Below, piece after piece: positions 56,326-64,000 of a stretch of DNA of 64,000 nt. A program made the position numbers and the translations under genes. Source of the DNA: Streptomyces sp. Alt3 (GTDB lineage: Bacteria; Actinomycetota; Actinomycetes; Streptomycetales; Streptomycetaceae); NCBI RefSeq assembly GCF_030719215.1, contig NZ_CP120983.1, positions 6,076,001 to 6,140,000 on the forward strand, in the 5' to 3' direction. The notes below the pieces were generated by a model that searched no databases, was not told the origin of the DNA, and saw only the letters and a list, made by a program, of their open reading frames with translations. Numbering within the stretch: position 1 is the first letter of the stretch; the number at the start of each line of letters is the position of its first letter.

Positions 56326-58122
56326 TCAGCCGCGGTAGATCGACTCGACCTCGTCCGCGAAGTCCTTCGCCACGACGTTGCGCTTCAGCTTCAGCGACGG
56401 CGTGATGTGACCGGCCTCCTCGGTGAACTGCGCGCCCAGCACCCGGAACTTGCGGACCGACTCCGCCTTCGACACCGCCGCGTTGCCGTCGTCCACCGCG
56501 CGCTGCACCTCGGCCAGCAGCTCCGGGTCCTCACGCAGCGAGAACGCCGTCGATCCGGCGGGTTTGCCGTTCTCCTCGGCCCAGCGGGAGAGGAACTCCT
56601 CGTCGAGGGTGAGCAGGGCGCCGACGAACGGTCGGCCGTCGCCGACCACCATGCACTCGGCGACCAGGGCGTGCGCGCGGATCCGGTCCTCGATCACCGC
56701 GGGGGCGACGTTCTTGCCGCCCGCCGTCACGATGATCTCCTTCTTGCGGCCGGTGATCGCGAGATAGCCGTCCTCGTCGAGCGTGCCGATGTCGCCCGTG
56801 TGGAACCAGGCGTCGGCCAGCGCCTCGGCCGTCGCCGCCTCGTTCTTCCAGTAACCGGTGAACAGGTGCTCGCCGTGCAGCAGCACCTCGCCGTCGTCGG
56901 CGATGCGCACCACCGAGCCGGGCAGCGGCTGGCCGACCGTGCCGATCTTCTGCCGGTCCCACGGGTTGAAGGCCGTGGCGGCGCACGACTCGGTGAGGCC
57001 GTAGCCCTCCAGCACGGTGAAGCCGATGCCGCGGAAGAAGTGGCCGAGCCGCTCGCCCAGCGGAGCGCCGCCGGAGATCGCGTACTCGCCGCGCCCGCCG
57101 AGCACCGCGCGCAGCTTGCCGAACACCAGCTTGTCGAAGACCTTGTGCTTGACCCTCAGGCCGATCGACGGGCCTTCCGGGGTGCCCAGCGCACGGCTGT
57201 AGGCGATCGCCGTGTCGGCGGCCCGGTCGAAGATCTTGCCCTTGCCGTCGGCCTGGGCCTTGGCCCGCGCCGAGTTGTAGACCTTCTCGAACACGCGCGG
57301 CACACCGAGGATCAGCGTCGGCCGGAACGAAGCCAGCTCATCGGTGAGGTTCTTGATGTCCGGCACGCAGCCGAGCTTGATCGGCGCCATCACCGAGGCG
57401 ACCTCGACCAGCCGGCCGAAGACGTGTGCGGTGGGGAGGAAGAGCAGGACGGAACACTCGCCCGTACGGAAGAGGGGCTTGAGCCGTTCCACGATGTTGC
57501 CGCACTCCGCGAAGAAGCTGCGGTGGGTCAGCACACAGCCCTTGGGGCGGCCGGTCGTGCCCGAGGTGTAGACGATCGTCGCCGGATCGTCGGCCTTGGC
57601 GCTCACCATGCGCAGGTCCAGCGTCTCGTCGGAGACCCCGGCGCCCGCCGCCACGAGGTCGCCGACGGCGCCCCGGTCGATCTCCCAGACGTGCTCCAGA
57701 CCGGGGAGCCGGTCCCGCACGGAGGCGACGGACTCCGCGTGGGCGCCGCTCTCCACGACGACCGCGACCGCGCCCGAGTCGCCCAGTATCCACTGGACCT
57801 GCTCGGCGGAGCTCGTCTCGTACACCGGCACGGTGACGGCGCCCGCGCACCAGATCGCGAAGTCCAGCAGGACCCACTCGAAGCGGGTGCGGGACATGAG
57901 CGCGACCCGGTCACCGGGCTGGACACCCGACGCGATCAGCCCCCTGGCGGTGTCCCGGACCTCGGCGAAGAACTGGGTCGCCGTGACGTCCGTCCAGACT
58001 CCGGCCACCTTGCGGCTCATCACCGCGACGTCGGGATGCTGAGCGGCGTTGCGGCGGATGAGATCCGTCAGGTTGCCGTCCGCAGGGACCTCGTACAGGG
58101 CCGGAAGGCTGAACTCGCGCAA
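56326..58122 (-). CDS. fadD: Long-chain fatty acid-CoA ligase
   Basis: A 598-residue AMP-forming synthetase that activates fatty acids with ATP and CoA. The P-loop is TIVYTSGTTGRPKGCVLTH. Further motifs are GYGLTESCAATAFN (A5), WFHTGDIGTLDEDGYLAITGRKKEIIVTAGGKNVAP (A7-A8), and the late lysine in PSLKLKRNVV. It starts with TTG 58122, supported by GGAG eight bases upstream. It matches the family linked to pimB' in mycobacteria (FadD15-like), so a lipid-envelope role is possible. Confidence 0.93.
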   Translation of the reverse strand: MREFSLPALYEVPADGNLTDLIRRNAAQHPDVAVMSRKVAGVWTDVTATQFFAEVRDTARGLIASGVQPGDRVALMSRTRFEWVLLDFAIWCAGAVTVPVYETSSAEQVQWILGDSGAVAVVVESGAHAESVASVRDRLPGLEHVWEIDRGAVGDLVAAGAGVSDETLDLRMVSAKADDPATIVYTSGTTGRPKGCVLTHRSFFAECGNIVERLKPLFRTGECSVLLFLPTAHVFGRLVEVASVMAPIKLGCVPDIKNLTDELASFRPTLILGVPRVFEKVYNSARAKAQADGKGKIFDRAADTAIAYSRALGTPEGPSIGLRVKHKVFDKLVFGKLRAVLGGRGEYAISGGAPLGERLGHFFRGIGFTVLEGYGLTESCAATAFNPWDRQKIGTVGQPLPGSVVRIADDGEVLLHGEHLFTGYWKNEAATAEALADAWFHTGDIGTLDEDGYLAITGRKKEIIVTAGGKNVAPAVIEDRIRAHALVAECMVVGDGRPFVGALLTLDEEFLSRWAEENGKPAGSTAFSLREDPELLAEVQRAVDDGNAAVSKAESVRKFRVLGAQFTEEAGHITPSLKLKRNVVAKDFADEVESIYRG

Positions 58123-58389
58123 GACTGCTGCTCCTCATCGGGCTCCGGTTCCACGGCTCTGTGCGACGTACCGGATCGGTCCAAGACTGGCAGATGCTCG
58201 GTGGGGTGAGCACGACTGGACTGGCGGGACGTTACCCACCGGTACTCGGTTCCGGAAAGGGGGTTCGGGCCAGATGTCTTATGCATCACACATATCCGCG
58301 GTCCTTCGGCGCACATTAGTCCACCCGTGTCCCTATCCGGAAGTAACCGCAGGTCCGGCGGCCTCTACCCAGAGCGGCGGGCCGGGACC

Positions 58390-58395
58390 TAGGGT
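58390..58395 (+). promoter_or_regulatory. -10 box of a probably leaderless phosphoesterase mRNA
   Basis: TAGGGT ends seven bases before the ATG at 58403. The rest of 58123-58402 holds no gene, only an AT-richer patch near 58278-58300. Confidence 0.45.
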
Positions 58396-58402
58396 GGCCT
58401 CC

Positions 58403-59212
58403 ATGCGAGTCGGCACACCCCGGAATCAGCACACGACCCCCACGCGACGGACACGCGTGCACGTCGTCAGCGACGTGCACGGGAACACGGAGGCGCTGGC
58501 CCGCGCCGGGGACGGCGCGGACGCGCTGATCTGCCTGGGGGACCTGGTCCTCTTCCTCGACTACGCCGACCATTCGCGCGGCATCTTCCCCGATCTGTTC
58601 GGGGTCGCCAACGCCGACCGCATCGTCGAGCTGCGCACGGAGCGCCGCTTCGAGGAGGCCCGCGCCTTCGGCCGCGAACTGTGGGCCGGCCGTGACCGCA
58701 ACGAGGCGATCCTGTCCGCCGTGCGCAAGCAGTACGCCGAGATGTTCGCCGTGATGCCCTCCCCTACTTACGCCACCTTCGGCAACGTCGACGTGCCCGC
58801 GCTCTGGCCCGAGTACGCACATTCCGGTACGACCGTGCTGGACGGCGAGCGTGCCGAGATCGGCGGCCGGGTCTTCGGGTTCGTCGGGGGCGGCCTCAGG
58901 ACCCCGATGAACACCCCGTACGAGATCAGCGACGAGGAGTACGCCGCCAAGGTCGAGGCGCTCGGCCCGGTGGACGTCCTGTGCTCGCACATCCCGCCGG
59001 ACGTCCCGGAGCTGACGTACGACACCGTGGCCCGGCGCTTCGAGCGCGGAAGCAGCGCGCTCCTGGAGGCCATCCGCCGCACCCGCCCCCGCTACGCGCT
59101 CTTCGGCCATGTCCACCAGCCGCTGGTCCGCCGGATGCGGATCGGCGTCACCGAGTGCGTGAACGTCGGACACTTCGCGTCGAGCGGGCGCCCCTGGGCC
59201 CTGGAGTGGTGA
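58403..59212 (+). CDS. Calcineurin-like metallophosphoesterase
   Basis: A 269-residue dimetal phosphoesterase. All family motifs are present: VVSDVHGN (Asp/His), LGDLVLF, FGNVD, CSHIPPD and FGHVHQPL. The substrate is unknown. ATG 58403 starts the conserved part; AGGGTGG five bases before it could act as a ribosome site or as a -10. It is the first of several plus-strand genes leading to glucokinase. Confidence 0.9.
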   Translation: MRVGTPRNQHTTPTRRTRVHVVSDVHGNTEALARAGDGADALICLGDLVLFLDYADHSRGIFPDLFGVANADRIVELRTERRFEEARAFGRELWAGRDRNEAILSAVRKQYAEMFAVMPSPTYATFGNVDVPALWPEYAHSGTTVLDGERAEIGGRVFGFVGGGLRTPMNTPYEISDEEYAAKVEALGPVDVLCSHIPPDVPELTYDTVARRFERGSSALLEAIRRTRPRYALFGHVHQPLVRRMRIGVTECVNVGHFASSGRPWALEW

Positions 59213-59332
59213 GCGACACGGCAGCCGGTCCCTGGCCGGGGCGCGGACGGGAGGGCCACCGGCACGCGATAGCCTGCACGTGGCAGGCCTCTGCCGAACG
59301 CGACCGGTACACCGCACTGGAGGGCCACGGCG

Positions 59333-59782
59333 ATGGCTGAACACACCAGCTCGAGCATCACGATCGAGGCGGCACCGGCCGACGTCATGGGAGTGATCGC
59401 CGACTTCGCCCGCTATCCGGAATGGACCGGCGAGGTGAAGGAGGCCGAGATCCTGGCCACCGACGACCAGGGCCGCGCCGAGCAGGTCCGCCTCGTCCTG
59501 GACGCCGGCGCGATCAAGGACGACCACGTCCTCTCCTACACCTGGAACAGCGAGTACGAGGTCGGCTGGACCCTGGTGAAGTCCCAGATGCTCCGTGCCC
59601 TCGACGGCAGTTACGCCTTGGCGCCCCTCGGCGACGGCGACCGCACCCAGGTCACCTACCGGCTCGCCGTCGACGTCAAGATCCCGCTGCTCGGCATGAT
59701 CAAGCGCAAGGCGGAGAAGGTCATCATCGACCGGGCCCTCGCCGGGCTGAAGAAGCGCGTCGAGTCCGTACCGAAGGCCTGA
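59333..59782 (+). CDS. SRPBCC (START/polyketide-cyclase-like) protein
   Basis: A 149-residue helix-grip protein. IEAAPADVMGVIADFARYPEWTGEVKEAEIL at the N-terminus and the long C-terminal helix MIKRKAEKVIIDRALAGLKKRVESV are typical of SRPBCC lipid/hydrophobe-binding proteins. GGAGG lies nine bases before the ATG. The ArsA-like gene begins four bases after its stop, so the pair is an operon; the same pair is linked in mycobacteria. Confidence 0.9.
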   Translation: MAEHTSSSITIEAAPADVMGVIADFARYPEWTGEVKEAEILATDDQGRAEQVRLVLDAGAIKDDHVLSYTWNSEYEVGWTLVKSQMLRALDGSYALAPLGDGDRTQVTYRLAVDVKIPLLGMIKRKAEKVIIDRALAGLKKRVESVPKA

Positions 59783-59786
59783 TCAC

Positions 59787-60944
59787 GTGCGTACGGTCCT
59801 CGTCACCGGCCCTGGCGGCGCAGGCCGTACCACCGTCGCCGCGGCGACCGCGCTCGCCGCGGCCCGCAGCGGCCGCCGCACCCTCCTGATCTCCGCCGAC
59901 GAGGTGCCCGCCCTCCCCGCGGGCACCGGGGCCACCGAGCGGCTCACCTCCGTCCGCGTCGACTCCGCGGCGCACTTCCGCGACGAACTCCTCGAACTGC
60001 AGGACCGGGCCTCCGGGCTCCTCGACCTGCTCGGAGCCAACCGGCTCGACGGCGAGGAGCTCACCGAACTGCCGGGCAGCGCGCAGCTCGCCGTCCTGCA
60101 CGCCCTGCGCGGCGCCGCCGAGGACGGCCACGAGGTCCTCGTCGTCGACCTGCCCCCGCTCGCCGACGCGCTCGCCCTCCTCGCACTGCCCGGGCAGCTG
60201 CGCCGCTACCTGCGGCGCCTCCTGCCCAGGGAACGCCAGGCCGCCCGCGCCCTGCGCCCGGTACTCGCCCAGCTCGCCGGCGTCCCCATGCCCGCCCAGT
60301 GGCTGTACGAAGCGGCCGCCCGCAAGGACGCCGAACTTTCCGCCGTCGAGGCGCTGATCGAGGACGACGCGACGACCGTGCGCCTCGTCGCCGAACCCGG
60401 GCAGGCCGCGGGCGCGGCCCTGAGCTCCGCCCGTACCGGACTGGCCCTGCACGGACTGCGCGTCGACTCGGTCGTCGCCTCCCGGGTCCTGCCCCGCCAC
60501 TCCGCCGACCCGTGGTTCGCCGATCTCGCCGCCCGGCAGGAGAAGTGCCTGGACCACTGGCACCAGGAGTGGGAACCCGGGACCCCCGTGCGCGAGAGCG
60601 CGCACCTCGGCCGTGAGCCGCGCACCGTCGAGGACCTGTCCCTGCTCGCCGGGAGCTGCGCACCGGACGACCGCACACCGGGACACGCCGGAGCCCCCTG
60701 GTGGACCGAGACGGCCGAGGACGGTGTCATCTCCTGGTGCCTGCCGCTGCCCGGAGCCACCAAGGAGGACCTCGGGCTCGTCCGGCGCGGCGACGAACTG
60801 CTCCTGACCGCAGGGCCGTTCCACCGGATCGTGCGCCTGGAGTCCGCCCTGCGCCGCTGCACCGTGTCCGGAGCCGCACTGACCGACGGCGTCCTGCGTG
60901 TCCGGTTCACACCTGACCCCGCGCTCTGGCCCCGGACACAATGA
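59787..60944 (+). CDS. ArsA/GET3-like ATPase homologue with degenerate P-loop and Hsp20-like tail
   Basis: A 385-residue protein with the ArsA fold. The deviant Walker A reads GPGGAGRTT (residues 8-16). Both the signature lysine (second position) and the catalytic P-loop lysine are replaced, by Pro and Arg. The Switch II-like motif is DLPPLAD instead of DTAPTGH. Residues 305-385 look like the ArsA_HSP20 beta-sandwich (WCLPLPGATKEDLGLVRRGDELLLTAG). It is probably a non-hydrolysing relative. The start is GTG, four bases after the SRPBCC stop. Confidence 0.85.
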   Translation: MRTVLVTGPGGAGRTTVAAATALAAARSGRRTLLISADEVPALPAGTGATERLTSVRVDSAAHFRDELLELQDRASGLLDLLGANRLDGEELTELPGSAQLAVLHALRGAAEDGHEVLVVDLPPLADALALLALPGQLRRYLRRLLPRERQAARALRPVLAQLAGVPMPAQWLYEAAARKDAELSAVEALIEDDATTVRLVAEPGQAAGAALSSARTGLALHGLRVDSVVASRVLPRHSADPWFADLAARQEKCLDHWHQEWEPGTPVRESAHLGREPRTVEDLSLLAGSCAPDDRTPGHAGAPWWTETAEDGVISWCLPLPGATKEDLGLVRRGDELLLTAGPFHRIVRLESALRRCTVSGAALTDGVLRVRFTPDPALWPRTQ

Positions 60945-61024
60945 ACGGCGTACCACCGTTCGGGTAACGTCGGTAGTACGTGGCCCGTACGGCCACGCAG
61001 ACAACCGCGCCGCAGGAGCCCGCC

Positions 61025-61516
61025 ATGAGTGAAGCCACCGATCGTCCCGCCGACGACGACGCGTGGGCGGAGGCCTGCGCCGAGGACCTCAAGGCGGAGA
61101 AGGCCCGACGCCGTGCCCAGTACGGACAGCAGCCGGGTTCCGCCGCCGAGGAACTGCGCAAACTGATCGACGCGGTGGCCGACAAGGTCTCCTCGCTGCA
61201 GTCGCCGCTGCTCGGCATGGCCGCGCAGGGCACCGTCCAGCAGGTGATCCGGCAGGCGAAGTCCGCCGTCGAGCCCGTCATCGAGCGCAATCCGGAAGTC
61301 TTCGACCATCTCGCCGCCGCGGGGAACGAACTCCTCGCCGCCTACCGCACCGCGGTCGAGGGCCAGGAGAACCGCTGGACCCGTGGCACCGAGGGTGCCG
61401 GAGGCGCCTCGGGCGGCACCGGAAACACCCCCGGACCCGGGAAGAAGGCGGCCGAGGACCCCTCGGACCCGCGTGACGAGGGCACCGGCGGCAGCGAACA
61501 CATCGACCTGGACTGA
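61025..61516 (+). CDS. DUF5304 protein
   Basis: A 163-residue protein. The start MSEATDRPADDDAWAEACAEDLKAEKARRRAQYGQQPGSAAEELRKLIDAVADKV and a helical middle precede a G/T/P-rich disordered tail ending EHIDLD. It corresponds to DUF5304 of Streptomyces; its function is unknown. AGGAG lies six bases before ATG 61025, which is preferred over the in-frame upstream start at 60980. Confidence 0.8.
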   Translation: MSEATDRPADDDAWAEACAEDLKAEKARRRAQYGQQPGSAAEELRKLIDAVADKVSSLQSPLLGMAAQGTVQQVIRQAKSAVEPVIERNPEVFDHLAAAGNELLAAYRTAVEGQENRWTRGTEGAGGASGGTGNTPGPGKKAAEDPSDPRDEGTGGSEHIDLD

Positions 61517-61530
61517 CCCTGGACAGGAAA

Positions 61531-61551
61531 TACCCGTCCCCGGCTCGGGTA
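61531..61551 (+). repeat. Small hairpin before glkA
   Basis: TACCCG (61531-61536) pairs with CGGGTA (61546-61551) in the 75-base gap before glucokinase. It may be a weak terminator for the DUF5304 gene. Confidence 0.35.
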
Positions 61552-61591
61552 CGGTTGGCCGTAGCGGGGCTCGACCGAAACTGAGGGATTC

Positions 61592-62533
61592 ATGGGACTC
61601 ACCATCGGCGTCGATATCGGCGGCACGAAGATCGCGGCTGGAGTGGTCGACGAAGAGGGCCGGATCCTCTCGACGTTCAAGGTATCGACCCCGCCGACAG
61701 CCGAAGGCATCGTGGACGCGATCAGCGCCGCCGTGGCCGGCGCGAGCGAGGGACACGACGTCGAGGCGGTAGGCATCGGCGCGGCCGGATACGTCGACGA
61801 CAAGCGTGCCACCGTGCTGTTCGCCCCGAACATCAACTGGCGCCACGAGCCGCTCAAGGACAAGGTCGAGCAGCGCGTCGGCCTGCCCGTCGTCGTCGAG
61901 AACGACGCCAACGCGGCGGCCTGGGGCGAATACCGCTTCGGCGCCGGCCAGGGGCACGACGACGTCATCTGCATCACGCTCGGCACCGGCCTGGGCGGCG
62001 GCATCATCATCGGCAACAAGCTGCGCCGCGGCCGCTTCGGTGTGGCGGCGGAATTCGGTCACATCCGGGTCGTCCCGGACGGGCTGCTCTGCGGCTGCGG
62101 CAGCCAGGGCTGCTGGGAGCAGTACGCCTCCGGGCGCGCGCTCGTCCGGTACGCCAAGCAGCGCGCCAACGCCACCCCGGAGAACGCCCAGATCCTGCTG
62201 GGCCTGGGCGACGGCTCCGTGGAGGGCATCGAGGGCAAGCACATCAGCCAGGCCGCCCGGCAGGGCTGCCCGGTGGCCGTCGACTCCTTCCGCGAGCTGG
62301 CCCGCTGGGCCGGAGCCGGTCTGGCCGACCTCGCCTCGCTCTTCGACCCGTCCGCGTTCATCGTCGGCGGCGGCGTCTCGGACGAGGGCGAACTGGTCCT
62401 CGACCCGATCCGCAAGTCGTTCCGGCGCTGGCTGATCGGCGGCGAGTGGCGCCCGCACGCCCAGGTCCTCGCGGCCCAACTGGGCGGCAAGGCAGGCCTG
62501 GTGGGCGCCGCGGACCTGGCGCGCCAGGGCTGA
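61592..62533 (+). CDS. glkA: Glucokinase, ROK family
   Basis: A 313-residue ATP-dependent glucose kinase. The phosphate motif IGVDIGGTKIAAGVV is at the N-terminus. The catalytic Asp is in ENDANAAAWGEY, and the ROK zinc motif GCGSQGCWEQYASG lies at about residues 167-178. In Streptomyces this enzyme also carries carbon catabolite repression. Only a weak GGGA precedes the ATG. A terminator follows at 62552-62587. Confidence 0.95.
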   Translation: MGLTIGVDIGGTKIAAGVVDEEGRILSTFKVSTPPTAEGIVDAISAAVAGASEGHDVEAVGIGAAGYVDDKRATVLFAPNINWRHEPLKDKVEQRVGLPVVVENDANAAAWGEYRFGAGQGHDDVICITLGTGLGGGIIIGNKLRRGRFGVAAEFGHIRVVPDGLLCGCGSQGCWEQYASGRALVRYAKQRANATPENAQILLGLGDGSVEGIEGKHISQAARQGCPVAVDSFRELARWAGAGLADLASLFDPSAFIVGGGVSDEGELVLDPIRKSFRRWLIGGEWRPHAQVLAAQLGGKAGLVGAADLARQG

Positions 62534-62551
62534 GCCCACCCCGTTCCGTCC

Positions 62552-62587
62552 GACGCCCGTCGCGCCCTCCGGGGAGCGGCGGGCGTC
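62552..62587 (+). terminator. glkA terminator
   Basis: GACGCCCG (62552-62559) pairs with CGGGCGTC (62580-62587) across a GC-rich loop. Confidence 0.55.
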
Positions 62588-62605
62588 CGTCGTATCGTGC
62601 CTCCC

Positions 62606-63366
62606 ATGGTCACGACGCCGATGCCGCTGCCCGACTCCCGTACCGAGCCGGACGGTTCAGCCGTCATCCGGGTGCTCAGCTACAACATCCGCTCGATGAA
62701 GGACGACACCGAGGCGCTCGCCCGGGTCGTCCGCGCCTGCGCACCCGACCTGGTGTGCGTGCAGGAGGCCCCCCGCTTCTTCCGCTGGCGCAAGGCCGCC
62801 GCCCGGCTCGCCGCCATGACGGACCTCGTGGTCCTCGGCGGCGGGGCGACGGCGGCCGGCCCCTGCTGCTCTGCTCCCTGCGCGCCACCGTGGAACGCAC
62901 CGAGGACGTCCTGCTGCCGCTCACCCCGGGGCTGCACCGCAGGGGCCTGGCCACGGCCGTCGTGCGGATCGCCGGGGCGCGGCTCGGCGTCGTGAGCTGC
63001 CACCTCAGCCTGCAGCGGGAGGAACGCGGGTCGCAGGCGGGGATGCTGCTCGAACGGATCGACGCGATGGGCGTCCCGCACGCCGTCGTGGCCGGCGACC
63101 TCAACGACGTACCGGAGGGGGGTGCCTTCCGGCAGCTGGCCGGGCGGCTCCAGGACTGCCGAGCCGCACGCCCCTGGGGCGGCGAGCTCACCTTCCCGCC
63201 AGGCTCACCGCGCAAGCGGATCGACGCGGTGTTCGCGACCGACGGCATCGAGGTACTCGGCTGCGGTGTCCCCGAGGACCTGCCCGGCGTCACCGGCGCG
63301 GACCTGCGGGCGGCCACGGACCATCTGCCCGTGCTCGCCGCCCTCAGGGTGCCCGCCGGGAGCTGA
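62606..63366 (+). pseudogene. Endonuclease/exonuclease/phosphatase (EEP) family gene with a -1 frameshift
   Basis: The N-terminal part (IRVLSYNIRSMKDDTEAL, DLVCVQEAPRFFRW) is read from ATG 62606. The C-terminal part (LLLCSLRATVERTED, VVSCHLSLQREERGS, VVAGDLNDVPEGG, RAATDHLPVLAAL) is in another frame. The frames meet at a run of four C (62860-62863); one extra C would restore a single protein of about 253 residues with all EEP motifs. Either the gene is broken or one base was lost in sequencing. TATCGT ends seven bases before the ATG, suggesting a leaderless mRNA. Confidence 0.82.
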
Positions 63367-63393
63367 GCCCGGGCCGTGCCGGAGACCGGGGCC

Positions 63394-63519
63394 GCTCCCG
63401 CCGGAGGTCGGACGACCGCCCCGCGTCCCGGGCCCGCTCCCGCCGGAGGTCGGACGACCGCCCCGCGTCCCGGGGCCGCTCCCGCCGGAGGTCAGACGAC
63501 CGCCCCGCGTCCCGGGTCG
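63394..63519. repeat. Three tandem copies of a 42-bp unit
   Basis: Units begin at 63394, 63436 and 63478 (GCTCCCGCCGGAGGTC...), differing at only a few bases. The third copy contains the stop codon of the minus-strand gene (TCA at 63492). In the other two that base is G, which would remove the stop. Confidence 0.85.
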
Positions 63520-64000
63520 TCGTCCTCCTCGTCGTCGTGGGGCATGCGCGCCACCAGGGTGGCGAAGCCGCCGAGGAAGCCGCCGATGGAGAGCGTGGTC
63601 AGCCACCACGTCATCTCCCACTGCATCAGCACCGCGACCAGCATCAGCACCGGGCCGCCGACCACCGCGAGCCAGGCGAACTTCGCCGTCACATCGGCCT
63701 CGGGGAGCGGCGGAGGCTCCGGAGGGACGAAGTGGCCCTCCTCGCTGTCGTCCGGATCGTCGGTGTCGCCGTCCCCGGGCTCCGCCAGGCCGTAGTCACG
63801 CGGCCCGGCGACCCCGGGGGCGAAGACGACCGAACCGCCGAGCGGCTTCTTCTCCGGCGGTGCGCCGGACGTCTTCCCGCCCACTCCCTTGTCCGGGTCG
63901 TCGCCCGCACCGGACTCCGGGCCCCGGTCCAGGACGTTGAGCTGATCGTCCTCCAGCAGCGCCAGATCCTCGATCGACTTGAAGGGCTTGGCGCCCGGCG
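63492..64000 (-). CDS. Membrane protein of unknown function (5' end outside window)
   Basis: The frame is open to the window edge, so the start lies beyond 64000. The visible part has a hydrophilic, D/E/P-rich N-terminal side (SIEDLALLEDDQLNVLDRG, DTDDPDDSEEGHF). Two membrane helices follow (FAWLAVVGGPVLMLVAVLM and WWLTTLSIGGFLGGFATLVA), then an acidic tail (PHDDEEDDDPGRGAVV). The stop lies inside the third copy of a 42-bp tandem repeat. No function is recognised. Confidence 0.75.
   Translation of the reverse strand, partial: PGAKPFKSIEDLALLEDDQLNVLDRGPESGAGDDPDKGVGGKTSGAPPEKKPLGGSVVFAPGVAGPRDYGLAEPGDGDTDDPDDSEEGHFVPPEPPPLPEADVTAKFAWLAVVGGPVLMLVAVLMQWEMTWWLTTLSIGGFLGGFATLVARMPHDDEEDDDPGRGAVV

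Noticed and set aside
63394..63519. Possible CRISPR array
   Set aside because: Units are contiguous 42-mers with no distinct spacers, and no cas gene is nearby.

Overview
The window is high-GC actinobacterial chromosome with the character of a Streptomyces core region. Third codon positions are almost always G or C and GTG starts are common. The gene content is housekeeping: a full bc1-aa3 oxidase set, an actinobacterial PDH set, cobalamin nucleotide-loop genes, PspA/PspAA, a PimB' homologue and a ROK glucokinase. Gene order from erpA through adoK, ctaC, ctaE-qcrCAB, trpD, pimB', fadD and the SRPBCC/ArsA-like pair resembles the corresponding stretch of Mycobacterium chromosomes. That comparison is from memory of the families, not from a search. 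I see no prophage, insertion sequence, CRISPR array, tRNA or rRNA.

Layout. 1-5.3 kb: the end of a TPR regulator, an FAD oxidoreductase, a TIGR01777 epimerase, a GNAT acetyltransferase, a DUF4240 protein and a WYL regulator. 5.3-12.3 kb (minus strand): lpd-dlaT, a GntR/FCD regulator and aceE, which together supply E3, E2 and E1 of pyruvate dehydrogenase. 12.6-18.4 kb (minus strand): pepA, cobS, cobT and cobU, with one membrane protein on the plus strand between cobS and cobT. 18.5-28.2 kb: a small protein, an HtrA-like lipoprotein, a methyltransferase/DUF3043 pair, then an envelope-stress group (pspA-pspAA, a NarL-type two-component system, an RND exporter). 28.3-34.5 kb: iron-sulfur and cofactor genes (nadA, erpA, a cysteine desulfurase-TusA fusion) with an adenosine-kinase-type PfkB gene. 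34.6-44.0 kb: ctaCDF, an L,D-transpeptidase, a stand-alone receiver-like gene, then ctaE-qcrCAB. 44.1-50 kb: trpD, a SAM-IV riboswitch controlling a cysteine-desulfurase-like enzyme, an Lrp/rhomboid pair, a zinc-ribbon protein and a NYN protein. 50-64 kb: two NlpC/P60 hydrolases, a metalloprotease-like lipoprotein, a GT87-type membrane protein, pimB', an acyl-CoA ligase, a phosphoesterase, an SRPBCC/ArsA-like pair, a DUF5304 protein, glucokinase, a frameshifted EEP nuclease and a truncated membrane-protein gene.

How they work together. Pyruvate is oxidised by AceE-DlaT-Lpd, and electrons pass through QcrCAB to CtaCDEF. ErpA, NadA and the desulfurases form an Fe-S/sulfur supply theme next to the Fe-S-dependent respiratory genes. 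The cell-envelope genes (PspA, RND pump, L,D-transpeptidase, NlpC/P60 pair, PimB') form the second theme.

The most interesting unexplained signals are regulatory. One is a perfect 19-bp palindrome lying on the ctaE start codon. A second is an 11-bp inverted repeat in the ctaE/receiver divergent region. A third is an inverted repeat over the predicted ctaC -10 and start site. Others are a short c-di-AMP-riboswitch-like leader before an NlpC/P60 gene and a sharp local loss of GC3 bias inside ctaD. Unusual proteins include a degenerate receiver, an ArsA-like protein without the Walker A lysine, and a CobU fused to a metal-site-degenerate metallo-beta-lactamase fold.
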